DNA from: Nocardia aobensis NBRC 100429
GTDB lineage: Bacteria > Actinomycetota > Actinomycetes > Mycobacteriales > Mycobacteriaceae
NCBI RefSeq assembly: GCF_000308375.1
Contig: NZ_BAFQ01000296.1
Span: forward strand, 28,926 to 92,925
DNA: 64,000 nt
Direction of reading: 5' to 3'
The translations under genes were made by a program, and so were the position numbers. A model generated the notes under the pieces. It made no database searches. It worked only from the letters and a program-made list of their open reading frames with translations, and was not told the origin of the DNA. This document shows, in pieces, positions 7,513 through 16,385 of the stretch (position 1 is the stretch's first letter; the number at the start of each line of letters is the position of its first letter).

Positions 7513-8435
7513 CGAATTCCTTCCGGCTCGTCGGGCCAGCTACCGAGGGTGAGCACCCGCCCGTCCCGGTCGACCAGCCGGGCCGGGAGCCCGGCGGACC
7601 GCAGCCACGGCAGTGCCGCGCGGCCGCGCACCACGGCGGCGGTGGCGGCGGCATTGGCCGCGAGGCAGGATTCGGCGGCCACCGACACCGTGCGCCAGAC
7701 CGGCTCCGCGGCACATCCGGTGCGGGGGTCGAGAATGTGGTGTAGCGGGCGTCCGCCACGAATCCAGCGGCGCCGCACCGTACTCGAGGTGGCGATCGCC
7801 GCGCCCGCGGGCAACCGGACGAGGGCGGCCGGCTGGGTCGCACCGTCCTGGACGAGTACCTGCCAGTGCTTGCCGGGTGCGGGTCCGGCGGTGGCGATGT
7901 CGCCGCCCAGGCTCACCAGTACACCGCAGCCGAGCTCGTCGGCGACCGTGCGCGCACACCGGTCGGCGGCCAGGGCCTTCGCTGTCGCGCCGAAGTCGAG
8001 CCGCATGCCGGCGGGCAGCGTCACCGCGCGCGGGGACCGGATCACCTGCGACCAGCCGGGGCGCGGGGTGACGCGCAGCGCGACGACCGCCGGTCCGGTG
8101 GTGATCTGCGTGAAATCGCGGTCGTAGCCGAGGTTTTCGAGGTCGGCGCCGATCGTGGGATCGACGTCGCCGCCGGTGTCGCGGGCGACGGTCAGGGCCG
8201 CGTCGAGATATTCGTCGAACAACGCGCTGACCGTGGCCGGGCGGCCGGGTGTCAGCGTGCTGATTTCGGAATCGGCGCGAAACCGGTTGCAGGCGTAGTC
8301 GACCCGATCCAGGTGGGCGTCGACGAGGCGGCGCGCGTCGGCCAGCGCGGCCGGGTCGGTGACGACGAGGCGGGCGGTGGTGCTCCACAGCTCCCATTCG
8401 GCCGCGGCCGTCTCCGCCGCGGGTACCGAGGTCAT
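7509..8435 (-). CDS. apbE: FAD:protein FMN transferase (ApbE)
   Basis: A 308-residue ApbE-family enzyme, which uses FAD to attach FMN covalently to a threonine or serine of extracytoplasmic redox proteins. Family motifs seen are the DFGATAKALAAD stretch, VSLGGDI and HHILDPRTG near the C-terminus. No clear signal peptide or lipobox is present, so the enzyme may act in the cytoplasm or at the inner membrane face. The start at 8435 overlaps the stop of the preceding small gene by ATGA. No canonical FMN-binding-domain substrate lies in the operon, which leaves its acceptor open. Confidence 0.9.
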   Translation of the reverse strand: MTSVPAAETAAAEWELWSTTARLVVTDPAALADARRLVDAHLDRVDYACNRFRADSEISTLTPGRPATVSALFDEYLDAALTVARDTGGDVDPTIGADLENLGYDRDFTQITTGPAVVALRVTPRPGWSQVIRSPRAVTLPAGMRLDFGATAKALAADRCARTVADELGCGVLVSLGGDIATAGPAPGKHWQVLVQDGATQPAALVRLPAGAAIATSSTVRRRWIRGGRPLHHILDPRTGCAAEPVWRTVSVAAESCLAANAAATAAVVRGRAALPWLRSAGLPARLVDRDGRVLTLGSWPDEPEGIR

Positions 8436-8683
8436 GAGCCGCTCGAGTGTGCGTGTGCGGTGCCCTGGCCAGGGCTCAGCTGGGGGACGTTGCCCGAGGT
8501 GCCGGACGATTGATCGGTGTTGTTGCTGCCCGTGTTGTCGGTGATGGTGGTGCCGGGCGTCGCGGCCGGCCGGTTGTCGGCGTATGCGACGACCGCCGCC
8601 GTCGTCGTGCCGACGGCGCCGACGGCTACGAGTATCCCGGCCGCGGTCCGGCCCAGGCGGCGGTTCGGATGTGACGTTCCCAT
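8432..8683 (-). CDS. small membrane-anchored Ser/Thr/Gly-rich protein
   Basis: An 83-residue protein: a basic N-terminus, one hydrophobic helix or signal anchor (about residues 13-33, AAGILVAVGAVGTTTAAVVA), then an exported tail rich in Thr, Ser, Asn and Gly ending in AHAHSSGS. It is the first gene of the redox operon, overlapping apbE. The start at 8683 has GGAG upstream; the longer frame to 8782 lacks support. Position suggests it could be the ApbE acceptor, but the usual (S/T)GA(T/S) flavinylation motif is absent; the closest string is SSGTSG. Function unknown. Confidence 0.7.
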   Translation of the reverse strand: MGTSHPNRRLGRTAAGILVAVGAVGTTTAAVVAYADNRPAATPGTTITDNTGSNNTDQSSGTSGNVPQLSPGQGTAHAHSSGS

Positions 8684-8815
8684 ATCGGTCACCTGCTCCG
8701 TTCGGTGCTGCGCCGACGCTGTCGGCCCTCTCTGAAAGGCCAGCATGCGGACCGAGGCTGGGTGCCGGCTGTGCGCCGGCAATGAGTTGCCGAGGCGGCG
8801 ACCGTGAGCTGAAGA

Positions 8816-9754
8816 TCAGCTGAAATTGCGGCGATAGCTGTGCGGGCTGACGCCGGTGGTGCGTTTGAAGCGCTCGCGGAAGGCGGTGGGCGATCCGAAG
8901 CCGACCTGGGCGCCGATGCGTTCGACGGAGTGGGCGGTGGATTCCAGCAGGTGCTGGGCGCGGCGGATGCGGGCGCGATGCAGCCACTGCAGCGGCGTGG
9001 TGCCGGTGTGCTCGCGGAAGCGGCGGATGAGGGTGCGGGTGCTGACGCCGGCGCGTGCGGCGATCTCGTCGAGGGACAGGTCGGCGGCCAGATTGGTTTC
9101 CAGCCAGTTCAGCAGCGGCTCGAGGTCGGAGCCGCGGGGCGTGGGCGCGAAGCCGTGGACGATGAATTGTGCTTGTCCGCCTTCGCGTTCCAGCGGCATC
9201 ACCGAGAGCCGGGCGGTGTCGGCGGCCACCGCGGAACCGTAGTCGCGGCGGATCATGTGCAGGCACAGGTCCAGCGCCGCGGCGGCACCGGCCGAGGTGA
9301 GGATCTGGCCGTTGTCGACGTAGAGCACATCCGGGTCGACCTCGACGGCCGGATACGCGGCCGCCAGCTCGGCGGCGGCGATCCAGTGCGTGGTGGCGCG
9401 CAGCCCGTCGAGCAGGCCGGTGGCGGCCAGCGGGAAGGTGCCCGAGCAGATGGAGGCGATGCGTGTTCCGTTCGTGGCGGCGGTGCGCAGCGCGTCGCGG
9501 ACGGCCGGCGAAATCGGCGCGGTCGGGTCGGCGGTGCCGGGCACCACGATCGTGTCGGCGTCCGCGAGTCCGGTCAGTCCCCAGGGCGCGCGCAGGGTGA
9601 ATGCTCCGGCATCGACCTCCGGTTGTTCGGCGCAGACCCGGACCTGATAACCGGGGCGGCCGTCGGGCAGCCGCGTCCGGCTGAAGGCCTCGATCGGGGC
9701 GGCGAGGTCGAAGGAGACCACTCCTTCCAGGGCGAGAACGGCGACGGTGTGCAT
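8816..9754 (-). CDS. GlxA/FtrA-type transcriptional regulator (DJ-1/PfpI + AraC HTH)
   Basis: A regulator of about 312 residues. The N-terminal half is a DJ-1/PfpI (class I glutamine-amidotransferase-like) sensor domain, with the conserved ASICSGTFPLAATGLL nucleophile-elbow region; the C-terminal 100 residues are an AraC-type double helix-turn-helix (LSLDEIAARAGVSTRTLIRR and GFGSPTAFRERFK). Such proteins activate nearby operons. I start at MHTVAVLALEG (9754) by homology; an ATG at 9787 is possible. It is divergent from the DJ-1/PfpI operon at 9956, its likely target. Confidence 0.85.
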   Translation of the reverse strand: MHTVAVLALEGVVSFDLAAPIEAFSRTRLPDGRPGYQVRVCAEQPEVDAGAFTLRAPWGLTGLADADTIVVPGTADPTAPISPAVRDALRTAATNGTRIASICSGTFPLAATGLLDGLRATTHWIAAAELAAAYPAVEVDPDVLYVDNGQILTSAGAAAALDLCLHMIRRDYGSAVAADTARLSVMPLEREGGQAQFIVHGFAPTPRGSDLEPLLNWLETNLAADLSLDEIAARAGVSTRTLIRRFREHTGTTPLQWLHRARIRRAQHLLESTAHSVERIGAQVGFGSPTAFRERFKRTTGVSPHSYRRNFS

Positions 9755-9955
9755 GGCTGGAACATACCCTGTCGCCTGCTGTGACATCCGCCATTCCGCC
9801 CCCGAAAGCGCTCTGTTCTAGCAGTTCAAAGCCGCTTTCCTCGGATATGTCACTTTCCCGTCGAAACCTGTCGAAAATGCCACTGGGATCCGCGGGAGTG
9901 CCCGCATACCGTCGGGCCGTGCCCGGGCCGGCCGGGCGGATGCGAAGGGATTCCC

Positions 9956-10648
9956 ATGCATACTCAGATCGTCCTGTTCGACGGGTTCGATCCGCTCGAC
10001 GTCATCGCCCCGTACGAGGTGCTCTATGCCGGCGGGACCGCATCCGAGGGCGCGGTGAGCGTCGAACTGGTTTCGGCGGAAGGGCCGCGAGAGGTGGTGA
10101 GCGGCACCGGCGGGCTGGAGTTGCGCGCCACCGCGGCACTCGATCCGGCGCGACCCGGTGTGGTGCTGATCCCCGGCGCCTCGGGCCGGATCGGCGAGCC
10201 GGGGGAGGTGCCGGACCAGGATGCCGGAACCGCCGGCGAGTGGCGCCGCGACGAATTCATCCCGGTTCTCCTCGGCCGCACCCTGACCACCGGCCTGCCC
10301 GACCTGCTCCGCGCGGCGATGGCCAACCCGCGGATCACGGTCGCCGCCGTGTGCGGTGGGTCGCTGATTCTCGCCATGGCGGGACTGCTGGAGGGGCGCC
10401 CGGCGACCACTCATCACCTGGGACTGGATCTGCTCGATGCCACAGGCGTGCAGGCCGTGGACGCGCGCGTGGTCGACGACGGCGATCTCGTCACCGGCGC
10501 GGGCGTCACCTCCGGTCTCGACCTCGGTCTGTATCTGCTCGAACGCGAGATCGGGCCACGCATCGCCCATGCGGTCGAGCGGCTGTTCGCGCACGAACGC
10601 CGTGGCACCGTCTGGCGCCGTCAGGGGCCCGCTCCCGCCACCGTCTGA
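9956..10648 (+). CDS. DJ-1/PfpI family protein
   Basis: A 230-residue DJ-1/PfpI-fold protein. It has the family start MHTQIVLFDGFDPLDVIAPYE and the nucleophile elbow AAVCGGSLILAMAGLL with a candidate catalytic Cys; members include isonitrile hydratases, glyoxalase III-like enzymes and chaperones. Compared with the divergent GlxA regulator it lacks the AraC domain, so it is probably the enzyme of the pair. GAAGGG precedes the ATG. A 105-residue gene and a membrane protein follow closely, probably in one operon. The substrate is unknown. Confidence 0.85.
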   Translation: MHTQIVLFDGFDPLDVIAPYEVLYAGGTASEGAVSVELVSAEGPREVVSGTGGLELRATAALDPARPGVVLIPGASGRIGEPGEVPDQDAGTAGEWRRDEFIPVLLGRTLTTGLPDLLRAAMANPRITVAAVCGGSLILAMAGLLEGRPATTHHLGLDLLDATGVQAVDARVVDDGDLVTGAGVTSGLDLGLYLLEREIGPRIAHAVERLFAHERRGTVWRRQGPAPATV

Positions 10649-10709
10649 CCCGGCTTGCTCGATCCACGACACATCACTCGATCCACGACATATGAGGAGT
10701 AATTGCGTC

Positions 10710-11027
10710 ATGTCCGCCGAAGGCATGTGGGATCTGTCCATCTCCACCCCGATCGGCAGGATTGCCGTCGAACTCGAGCTCCATCGCGTGGACGGCACTC
10801 TCGTCGGCACGGCAAGCGGTGCGGGCGAACGGGTTTCGCTACGCGACGTCGTGCTCGACGGTGATCGGCTCACCTGGAATCAGGCCGTCACGTCACCGAT
10901 GCGATTGAATCTCGCCTTCGCGGTCACGGTGGCGGGCGACACTCTCACCGGCACCGCCAAGGCAGGCCGCCTGCCCGCGTCGAAGGTCACCGGCGTGCGC
11001 CGTGGCGGAGCGGGGCGTGCCCGGTGA
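10710..11027 (+). CDS. hypothetical beta-rich protein, 105 residues
   Basis: A short soluble protein beginning MSAEGMWDLSISTPIGRIA and continuing as alternating hydrophobic and polar stretches typical of beta strands, with repeated T(L)xGTA/GTAS-like turns at about residues 30 and 78. The ATG at 10710 has GAGGAG upstream at 9 bases. The stop overlaps the GTG start of the next membrane protein (GTGA), so the two are co-translated. I do not recognise a named family. Co-transcription with the DJ-1/PfpI gene is likely (61-base gap). Confidence 0.65.
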   Translation: MSAEGMWDLSISTPIGRIAVELELHRVDGTLVGTASGAGERVSLRDVVLDGDRLTWNQAVTSPMRLNLAFAVTVAGDTLTGTAKAGRLPASKVTGVRRGGAGRAR

Positions 11028-11473
11028 CGAAAGTGCTGCTGTCGCTGCATGTTCTGGCTGCGGTGATCGCGATCGGCCCGGTCGCCGTCGCCGCGAGTAT
11101 GTTTCCCCCGGCCCTGCGCCGCGCCGCCGGATCGGCGGCCGCCACCGCGAATCTGCGCGTGCTGCACCGTATTTGCCGGGGCTATGCCGCCGTCGGCCTC
11201 GCGGTCCCGATCTTCGGGCTGGCCACCGGCGCCGCCCTGGGCGTACTCGGGACCGGATGGTTGATCACATCGATCGCCCTCACCGCCGCGGCCGCGGCGA
11301 TCCTGGCCACGATGATCCTGCCGGACCAGCGCACCGCACTCACATCCCTCGCACCCGGTCGCGTCGATGCCACGGCCGCACGCCTGGCCATGTCGGCGGG
11401 CATCTTCAACCTGCTGTGGGCGACCGTCGCGGTGCTGATGGTGGTGCGCCCCGGATCGACCACCGGCGCCTGA
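11024..11473 (+). CDS. DUF2269-like integral membrane protein
   Basis: A 149-residue protein with four predicted helices (about 4-26, 46-70, 76-96, 121-142), starting GTG in overlap with the preceding stop. The opening LLSLHVLAAVIAIGPVAVA, with an early His in the first helix, resembles DUF2269-type predicted membrane proteins. No catalytic motif is evident. It ends the DJ-1/PfpI operon and a hairpin follows its stop. Confidence 0.65.
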   Translation: MTKVLLSLHVLAAVIAIGPVAVAASMFPPALRRAAGSAAATANLRVLHRICRGYAAVGLAVPIFGLATGAALGVLGTGWLITSIALTAAAAAILATMILPDQRTALTSLAPGRVDATAARLAMSAGIFNLLWATVAVLMVVRPGSTTGA

Positions 11474-11481
11474 ACTCTCGG

Positions 11482-11500
11482 CGTGTCCGGTCGCGACACG
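11482..11500 (+). terminator. hairpin after the DJ-1/PfpI operon
   Basis: CGTGTC (11482-11487) and GACACG (11495-11500) pair perfectly with a 7-base loop, 8 bases after the operon's last stop codon. No U-tract follows, which is common for actinobacterial terminators. Confidence 0.4.
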
Positions 11501-11555
11501 ACGAGGATTCCGGCGGGTCGGTGCATTGCGGCGCCGGCCGGAATACCGTGGACGT

Positions 11556-12038
11556 ATGCGCGCTGTCGTCCATCTGGTGCTGTTCGCCTGTGGGGTCGTG
11601 ATGGCGGTCGGAGCGTTCGGGCCGTTCGTCGGGGTCGTGCAGGCCCGCCACATCCGGCTCGTCGATATCCGCGACGGCTTCGCGACCGGAATTCCGCTGG
11701 ACGGGGTGCAGGCCCAGTCGCCGCAGCTGCGCGCGTCCTACACGGTGGTGTTGTTGCTCGTCGCCCTGGTGATGCTGCTGGCCGGGCTGTTCGGCTCGCG
11801 GATTCTGGGATGGCTCGCGGTGCTGGCCGGCATCGCGGCGCTCGTGGTGCCGGCCTGGCGATTGAATCAGCGGTTCGACAGCCAGTTGCGCGACGACTAT
11901 CAGCATCTGCTCACCGGTACCTGGGGGCTGTATCTGTTCGGCGGCGCGGTGGTGGTCGCCATCCTCGCGCTGCTCGTGCCGGGTGAGCGGCCCCGGCGCC
12001 GGGCTGCAGTAGGTGCGGGGGAGAAGCAGGCCCGCTAG
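11556..12038 (+). CDS. membrane protein, four helices
   Basis: A 160-residue integral membrane protein with hydrophobic segments at about 3-24, 53-74, 79-98 and 124-146. The region between the first two helices (VQARHIRLVDIRDGFATGI) is polar and predicted extracytoplasmic. The ATG at 11556 directly precedes the first helix; the in-frame sequence upstream is Arg-rich and probably untranslated. The next gene (GT39) is 66 bases downstream on the same strand. Family not recognised. Confidence 0.65.
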   Translation: MRAVVHLVLFACGVVMAVGAFGPFVGVVQARHIRLVDIRDGFATGIPLDGVQAQSPQLRASYTVVLLLVALVMLLAGLFGSRILGWLAVLAGIAALVVPAWRLNQRFDSQLRDDYQHLLTGTWGLYLFGGAVVVAILALLVPGERPRRRAAVGAGEKQAR

Positions 12039-12104
12039 GCGTTCATCGCAACCTCACTGCTCGCTCACAGGTAGCTGTGGAGCTGCACGGGCTGAATAGT
12101 CACC

Positions 12105-14183
12105 GTGACTACATCACTCCTCGAGAATTCGCCGGTGGTGCCGCCCGAGCCAGCGAAGTCCGGCGCCGCCCGCGCATTCGGCGGCGGCGCCGTCGAGCGG
12201 GCCGGTCTGGCGGCGCTCCTGATCGCGACGGCGGTGATGTACCTGTGGAACATCACCGTCAACGGGATGGGCAACCAGTTCTACGCCGGCGCGGCCTGGG
12301 CCGGATCGAAGAACTGGGAGGCGCTGCTGTTCGGCTCTCTGGATCCGGCCAACTTCATCACCGTCGACAAGCCGCCCGTATCTCAGTGGGTGATGGGGCT
12401 GTCCGGCCGCATCTTCGGCTTCTCGAGCGCGAGCATGCTCGTTCCGCAGGCATTGATGGCCGTGGCCGCGGTCGCGCTCCTCTACGGCGCGGTCCGGCGG
12501 ATCACGGCGAATCACTGGACGGCGCTGCTGGCGGGGGCCGCGCTGGCGATGACGCCGGTGGCGGCGCTGATGTTCCGGTTCGACAATCCCGACGCGGTCA
12601 TGGTGCTGCTCATGACGGCCGCCGCCTACGCCACCGTGCGGGCACTGGACCGCGCCTCCACGACCTGGCTGATGCTGGCCGGGGCGGCGCTGGGATTCGC
12701 ATTCCTGGCGAAGATGCTCGAGGGACTGATGGTGCTGCCCGCGCTCGGAGTGGCCTATTTGTTGGCCGCTCCGACTTCGCTGCGCAGACGCCTGCTGCAA
12801 CTGGTCGGCGGACTCGTCGCGCTGCTGGTGTCCAGCGGCTGGTATGTGCTGCTCACGCTGTGGTGGCCGGCCTCGAGCCGCCCGTACCTGGCCGGGTCGA
12901 CCGACGACAACTTCATGAATCTGGTGCTCGGATACAACGGTTTCGCCCGCGTGCTCGGCCGCAATCACGGTGGCGGGGCAGCCCCGGCCCACGATCCCGC
13001 GTCGACGGCCCAGGCGGCGGCGCATGCCGCCCCGCCCGCGGGCGCGCACAACGGATTCGGCGGATTCGGCGGGCAGGTGCACGGTGTGCAGCGGCTGTTC
13101 ACCGGTGAATTCGGGTTCGAGATCGGCTGGCTGCTGCCGGCCGCCCTGCTGGCGATGGTGCTGGTGCTCGTCTCACGCGGTCGCGCGCCGCGCACCGACC
13201 GGATGCGTGCGGCCGCCATCGTCTTCGGTGGCTGGATCGTGATCGACGGCGGTGTGCTCAGCTACATGAACGGCATGGTGCATCCGTACTACTGCCTCTC
13301 GATCGCCCCCGCGGTCGCCGGAATGTTCGCCATCGGTGTCGCCGAACTGTGGAACCGGCGCCACACCGCGTTCGGCCGATTCGGTACGGCCGCACTGCTC
13401 GTGGTGACGGGCGTGTGGAGTGCCGTTCTGCTGCACCGCAACAGCGGCTGGTATCCGGAGCTGCGCTGGACGATTCTGGTCGTGACGCTGATCGCCGCGG
13501 TGCTGCTGGCCGTGCCCTGGACCTATGCGGCGCATCGCCGCCTCGCGGCCGTCGTCCTGACGGCCGGCCTGATCGGTGGTCTGGCGGGCGGTGCGGCCTA
13601 CTCGTTCGCGACCGTCGCGACCGCGCACTCCGGTGGTGGGCCGACGGTCGGCCCGGCGCAGGCGAACGCGCGTGGCGGCTTCGGTCAGAGCCGTCCGGAT
13701 CCGCAGCTCTCGGCGATGTTGCGGGCGACGACTGCGACCTGGGCGGCGGCGACCAACGGTTCGTCCGCGGCCGCCGCACTCGAATTGGACAGCGACAGGC
13801 CGGTGATGGCGATCGGTGGGTTCTCCGGCAGCGACCCGGTGCCGACGCTGGCACAGTTCCAGACCGACGTGAAGGACGGCAAGATCGCCTACTACGTCGT
13901 ACAGGCCGACGGCCGCAATCAGGGCCCGGCGGATGCGCGCGAGCAGGGCGTGACCGGAAACCGGAATCCGGGCACCACCACGGGCCGGGGTGCGGGCCGG
14001 GAGCAGGCGGTACCCGGAAACGCGCCGGGGCAGCCGCAGCCGGATACCACCGAGAATGCCGGCGGGCCGGGCGGTTTCGGCCGCAATCAGCACGCCGATA
14101 TCACCACGTGGGTCACCGCCACCTTCCCCGCGCAGCACATCGGCAACGCCACGGTGTACAACCTGAGCGGCTACCGAGGCTAG
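12105..14183 (+). CDS. GT39/PMT-type membrane glycosyltransferase (ArnT-like)
   Basis: A 692-residue polytopic glycosyltransferase of the dolichyl-phosphate-mannose/ArnT superfamily (PMT_2), which transfers a sugar from a polyprenyl-phosphate donor at the outer face of the membrane. The first extracytoplasmic loop contains the conserved NQFYAGAAW and VDKPP motifs with the acidic residue used in catalysis, followed by about eleven helices. A Gly/Ala/His-rich insert lies at about residues 285-325, and the last 180 residues form an exported C-terminal domain with Gly/Asn/Gln/Pro-rich linkers, as in YkcB-like proteins. Acceptor unknown. GTG start, weak ribosome binding site. Confidence 0.85.
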   Translation: MTTSLLENSPVVPPEPAKSGAARAFGGGAVERAGLAALLIATAVMYLWNITVNGMGNQFYAGAAWAGSKNWEALLFGSLDPANFITVDKPPVSQWVMGLSGRIFGFSSASMLVPQALMAVAAVALLYGAVRRITANHWTALLAGAALAMTPVAALMFRFDNPDAVMVLLMTAAAYATVRALDRASTTWLMLAGAALGFAFLAKMLEGLMVLPALGVAYLLAAPTSLRRRLLQLVGGLVALLVSSGWYVLLTLWWPASSRPYLAGSTDDNFMNLVLGYNGFARVLGRNHGGGAAPAHDPASTAQAAAHAAPPAGAHNGFGGFGGQVHGVQRLFTGEFGFEIGWLLPAALLAMVLVLVSRGRAPRTDRMRAAAIVFGGWIVIDGGVLSYMNGMVHPYYCLSIAPAVAGMFAIGVAELWNRRHTAFGRFGTAALLVVTGVWSAVLLHRNSGWYPELRWTILVVTLIAAVLLAVPWTYAAHRRLAAVVLTAGLIGGLAGGAAYSFATVATAHSGGGPTVGPAQANARGGFGQSRPDPQLSAMLRATTATWAAATNGSSAAAALELDSDRPVMAIGGFSGSDPVPTLAQFQTDVKDGKIAYYVVQADGRNQGPADAREQGVTGNRNPGTTTGRGAGREQAVPGNAPGQPQPDTTENAGGPGGFGRNQHADITTWVTATFPAQHIGNATVYNLSGYRG

Positions 14184-14202
14184 GAATGAGTCGAAAGGGA
14201 TT

Positions 14203-14229
14203 GGCGGGCAGCGTATCCCGTTGCCCGCC
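14203..14229 (+). terminator. 8-bp stem hairpin between convergent genes
   Basis: GGCGGGCA (14203-14210) and TGCCCGCC (14222-14229) are perfect complements with an 11-base loop, 19 bases after the glycosyltransferase stop and 27 before the end of the convergent methyltransferase gene. It could end transcription in both directions. Confidence 0.6.
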
Positions 14230-14256
14230 GAGACCCGTTCTCGTCGCGCACGCGCG

Positions 14257-15135
14257 TCACGGGCGGGTGACGGTCACGAGACTTATCAGTGACTGCTGGC
14301 GCCCCTCGGGACCCTCGGGTGTGTGGCCGAGGCTGCGGATGTAGTCCGGAAGGTAGATGCGTTCGCCGGTCCATTCGTGGTCGGTGAACCAGGCGGTGGT
14401 GTCGCTGCGCGGCTCGTTGTAGATCAACTTCACCCACTCCGAGCCGGATTCTCCGTCGGCGGCCAGGGCTTCGGCGGCCTCGGCGGGCAGGGGATCCATC
14501 TGTTCGACGGCGGCTCGGCTGCCGGGTGCGCTGAGCGAGTGCACGGTGTCGAACAGCTGGTCCTGGGCTGCGGGCGTCAAATAGATCAGCAGCCCCTCGA
14601 TCAGCCACGCGGTCGGCCGATCGGAATCGAAGCCGCTGTCGCGCAAGGCTTTCGCCCAGTCGCCCCGCAGATCGACCGCCACCTCCCGCCGATCCGCGAT
14701 CGGTTCGCGCCCGGCTTGTGCGAGGGTCTCGCGCTTGTAGCCGAGGACCGGTGGCCGATCCAGTTCGTAGACGGTGCAGCCCGCCAACGACGGCAGTCGA
14801 TAGGCCCGCGCGTCCAGGCCCGCCGCGAGCACGACCACCTGCCGGATTCCCGATGCGACGGCGGCATCCAGATAGTCGTCGAAATACCGGGTCCGGAACA
14901 GTTGGTGCTGCTGAAACGGGATGCCGAAATCCGTTGTCAGCAAAGGGTGTTCGGGCAGCCGCCCGGCCAGCAGATCGGCCCATTCGCCGCCCGCGGCCGA
15001 GACGAACAGCTCGGCGAGCGGGTCCCGCGCCGGGGCGTCGCCCGCGCGTCCGCCCAGTGCGCGAGCTGCCGCGACGAACAATGCCGTGGATCCGACACCG
15101 GTGTTGATATCCCAGGAATCCTCGTCGGTACGCAT
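14257..15135 (-). CDS. class I SAM-dependent methyltransferase, TIGR00027 family
   Basis: A 292-residue methyltransferase of the large mycobacterial/nocardial TIGR00027 (leucine carboxyl methyltransferase-like) group. Diagnostic motifs are an N-terminal SWDINTGVGSTAL block, RTRYFDDYL, VVVLAAGLDARAYRL (SAM-binding loop) and WLIEGLLIYLT. Substrates of these enzymes, which occur in many copies in mycolata, are mostly unknown; one was proposed to act on small carboxylates or lipids. The start at 15135 fits the usual MRTDxDSWD opening. Regions between this gene and the SDR gene (15136-15349) hold nothing I can identify. Confidence 0.85.
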   Translation of the reverse strand: MRTDEDSWDINTGVGSTALFVAAARALGGRAGDAPARDPLAELFVSAAGGEWADLLAGRLPEHPLLTTDFGIPFQQHQLFRTRYFDDYLDAAVASGIRQVVVLAAGLDARAYRLPSLAGCTVYELDRPPVLGYKRETLAQAGREPIADRREVAVDLRGDWAKALRDSGFDSDRPTAWLIEGLLIYLTPAAQDQLFDTVHSLSAPGSRAAVEQMDPLPAEAAEALAADGESGSEWVKLIYNEPRSDTTAWFTDHEWTGERIYLPDYIRSLGHTPEGPEGRQQSLISLVTVTRP

Positions 15136-15349
15136 GATCGCCAACCTACCCACCGGGCCGGGCGCGGCCGGGACCCCGCGCCGCACCCGCGCGAATCCGC
15201 CACGAAACCCCTGTCACCACGTATTTCCCGCCATCCGACGGGGGTTCCGGGCGGAGAATGCTCTCGTACTTCGCGCGCTGAGGTGCTTACCGGCGGCGCA
15301 TCGGTGCGGTCCGGCGGCGAGGCCCTCCGATCGGACATCGCGGTGAGCG

Positions 15350-16282
15350 TTACGCCCGTATCCGCTCCAGCAGCTCGGTGGTCGCCTCCCACAGGCGGCG
15401 CTCCCGGTCGCGATCGTGGGCGACGGGATGCACCTCGGTGAGCCGGGTCTTCACCACGAACGCGCCGTCGCGCAGGTGTGCCCATGTGTCGTCGAGAGCG
15501 ACCGAGGCCAGCAGCGGTCCTGAGCGTTGCGGTGTCGATACGCCGGGCAGCCGGCCCAGAACGCGGCCGATCGCTCGCACGGGTGCGGGGGCGCCGCGGC
15601 CGAGCGCGGTACCGGGCATCCATCCCGGTTCGAAGACCGAGACGTTGATCCCGGGCCCGGCGTGGCGCTGTAGTTCGTGGGCGTAGTAGAGGATCGCCAG
15701 CTTGGCATTGGAATAGGCGACACCCGAGGCGGTCATGCCGGGGGCGTGGTCGCCGGTGGCAGGGCGAGCGAGGTCGAGGGGATCGGCCCAGTCGGCCTCG
15801 GCGACGTTGAGCATTCGGCGCCAGAAGTTGGCGTGATAGGTGTTCGATCCGAGCAGCACCACCCGTGCCGGGGCGGTGAAGGCGCCGAGAAGGTCGCCGA
15901 TGAGCTGGGCGTGGGCCAGGTGGTTGACGGCGAAGGTCGTCTCGTAACCGTCGCGGGTGGCCTGCCGGGTGTCGGCGGACATGGTGCCGGCATTGGCGAT
16001 CAGCGCCCGAAGCGGTCGCACGGCACCGGCGGTGAGGAGTTCGCGCACGGTGGTCGCGGCGGCGCGCACATCGGCCAGATCCGCCAGGTCGCAACCGATT
16101 TCGCGGACGCGAGCACCCCGCGCGCGGGCCTCCTCGGCTACCTCGGTGAGATCCCGCCCGGCGCGGCCGACCAGGAGGAGATCGGGGCGCTGCCCCTCGG
16201 GGCGGGCGGCCAGGGCGAGCGCGGTGGCGCGGCCCAGATTGCGGGTCGGGCCGGTGATGAGAACGGTTCCGGTTTCGGTCAT
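15350..16282 (-). CDS. short-chain dehydrogenase/reductase (SDR)
   Basis: A 310-residue classical SDR. The Rossmann motif TGPTRNLGRA replaces the more usual TGxxxGIG and lies at residues 10-19; NAG appears as IANAGTMS; the catalytic Tyr-X3-Lys is YSNAKLA. The C-terminal extension resembles retinol-dehydrogenase-like members. It is divergent from an XRE/MmyB regulator, a pairing common in actinobacteria where the regulator controls the dehydrogenase. The substrate is unknown. Confidence 0.85.
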   Translation of the reverse strand: MTETGTVLITGPTRNLGRATALALAARPEGQRPDLLLVGRAGRDLTEVAEEARARGARVREIGCDLADLADVRAAATTVRELLTAGAVRPLRALIANAGTMSADTRQATRDGYETTFAVNHLAHAQLIGDLLGAFTAPARVVLLGSNTYHANFWRRMLNVAEADWADPLDLARPATGDHAPGMTASGVAYSNAKLAILYYAHELQRHAGPGINVSVFEPGWMPGTALGRGAPAPVRAIGRVLGRLPGVSTPQRSGPLLASVALDDTWAHLRDGAFVVKTRLTEVHPVAHDRDRERRLWEATTELLERIRA

Positions 16283-16315
16283 GTCCCCAGCCTGCGAGCC
16301 GGGCCGGACCATAGG

Positions 16316-16340
16316 CAGTCGTCCGGTTGTCGTAGGACTG
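16316..16340. promoter_or_regulatory. possible operator between SDR and XRE/MmyB genes
   Basis: CAGTC (16316-16320) and GACTG (16336-16340) form a short inverted repeat centred in the 103-base divergent region. Outer bases extend the similarity imperfectly. It is the natural place for the regulator to bind, but the repeat is short. Confidence 0.3.
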
Positions 16341-16385
16341 TCAGGGCCAGGACACACCGGCGGCGGTTCGCGCAGACTGGAGTGC

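Noticed and set aside
7509..9794. One 761-codon frame joining ApbE with upstream sequence
   Set aside because: Only the last 308 codons match ApbE; the upstream part overlaps the GlxA gene and reads as Arg/Pro-rich shadow. The start at 8435 overlaps the previous stop, as in the rest of the operon.
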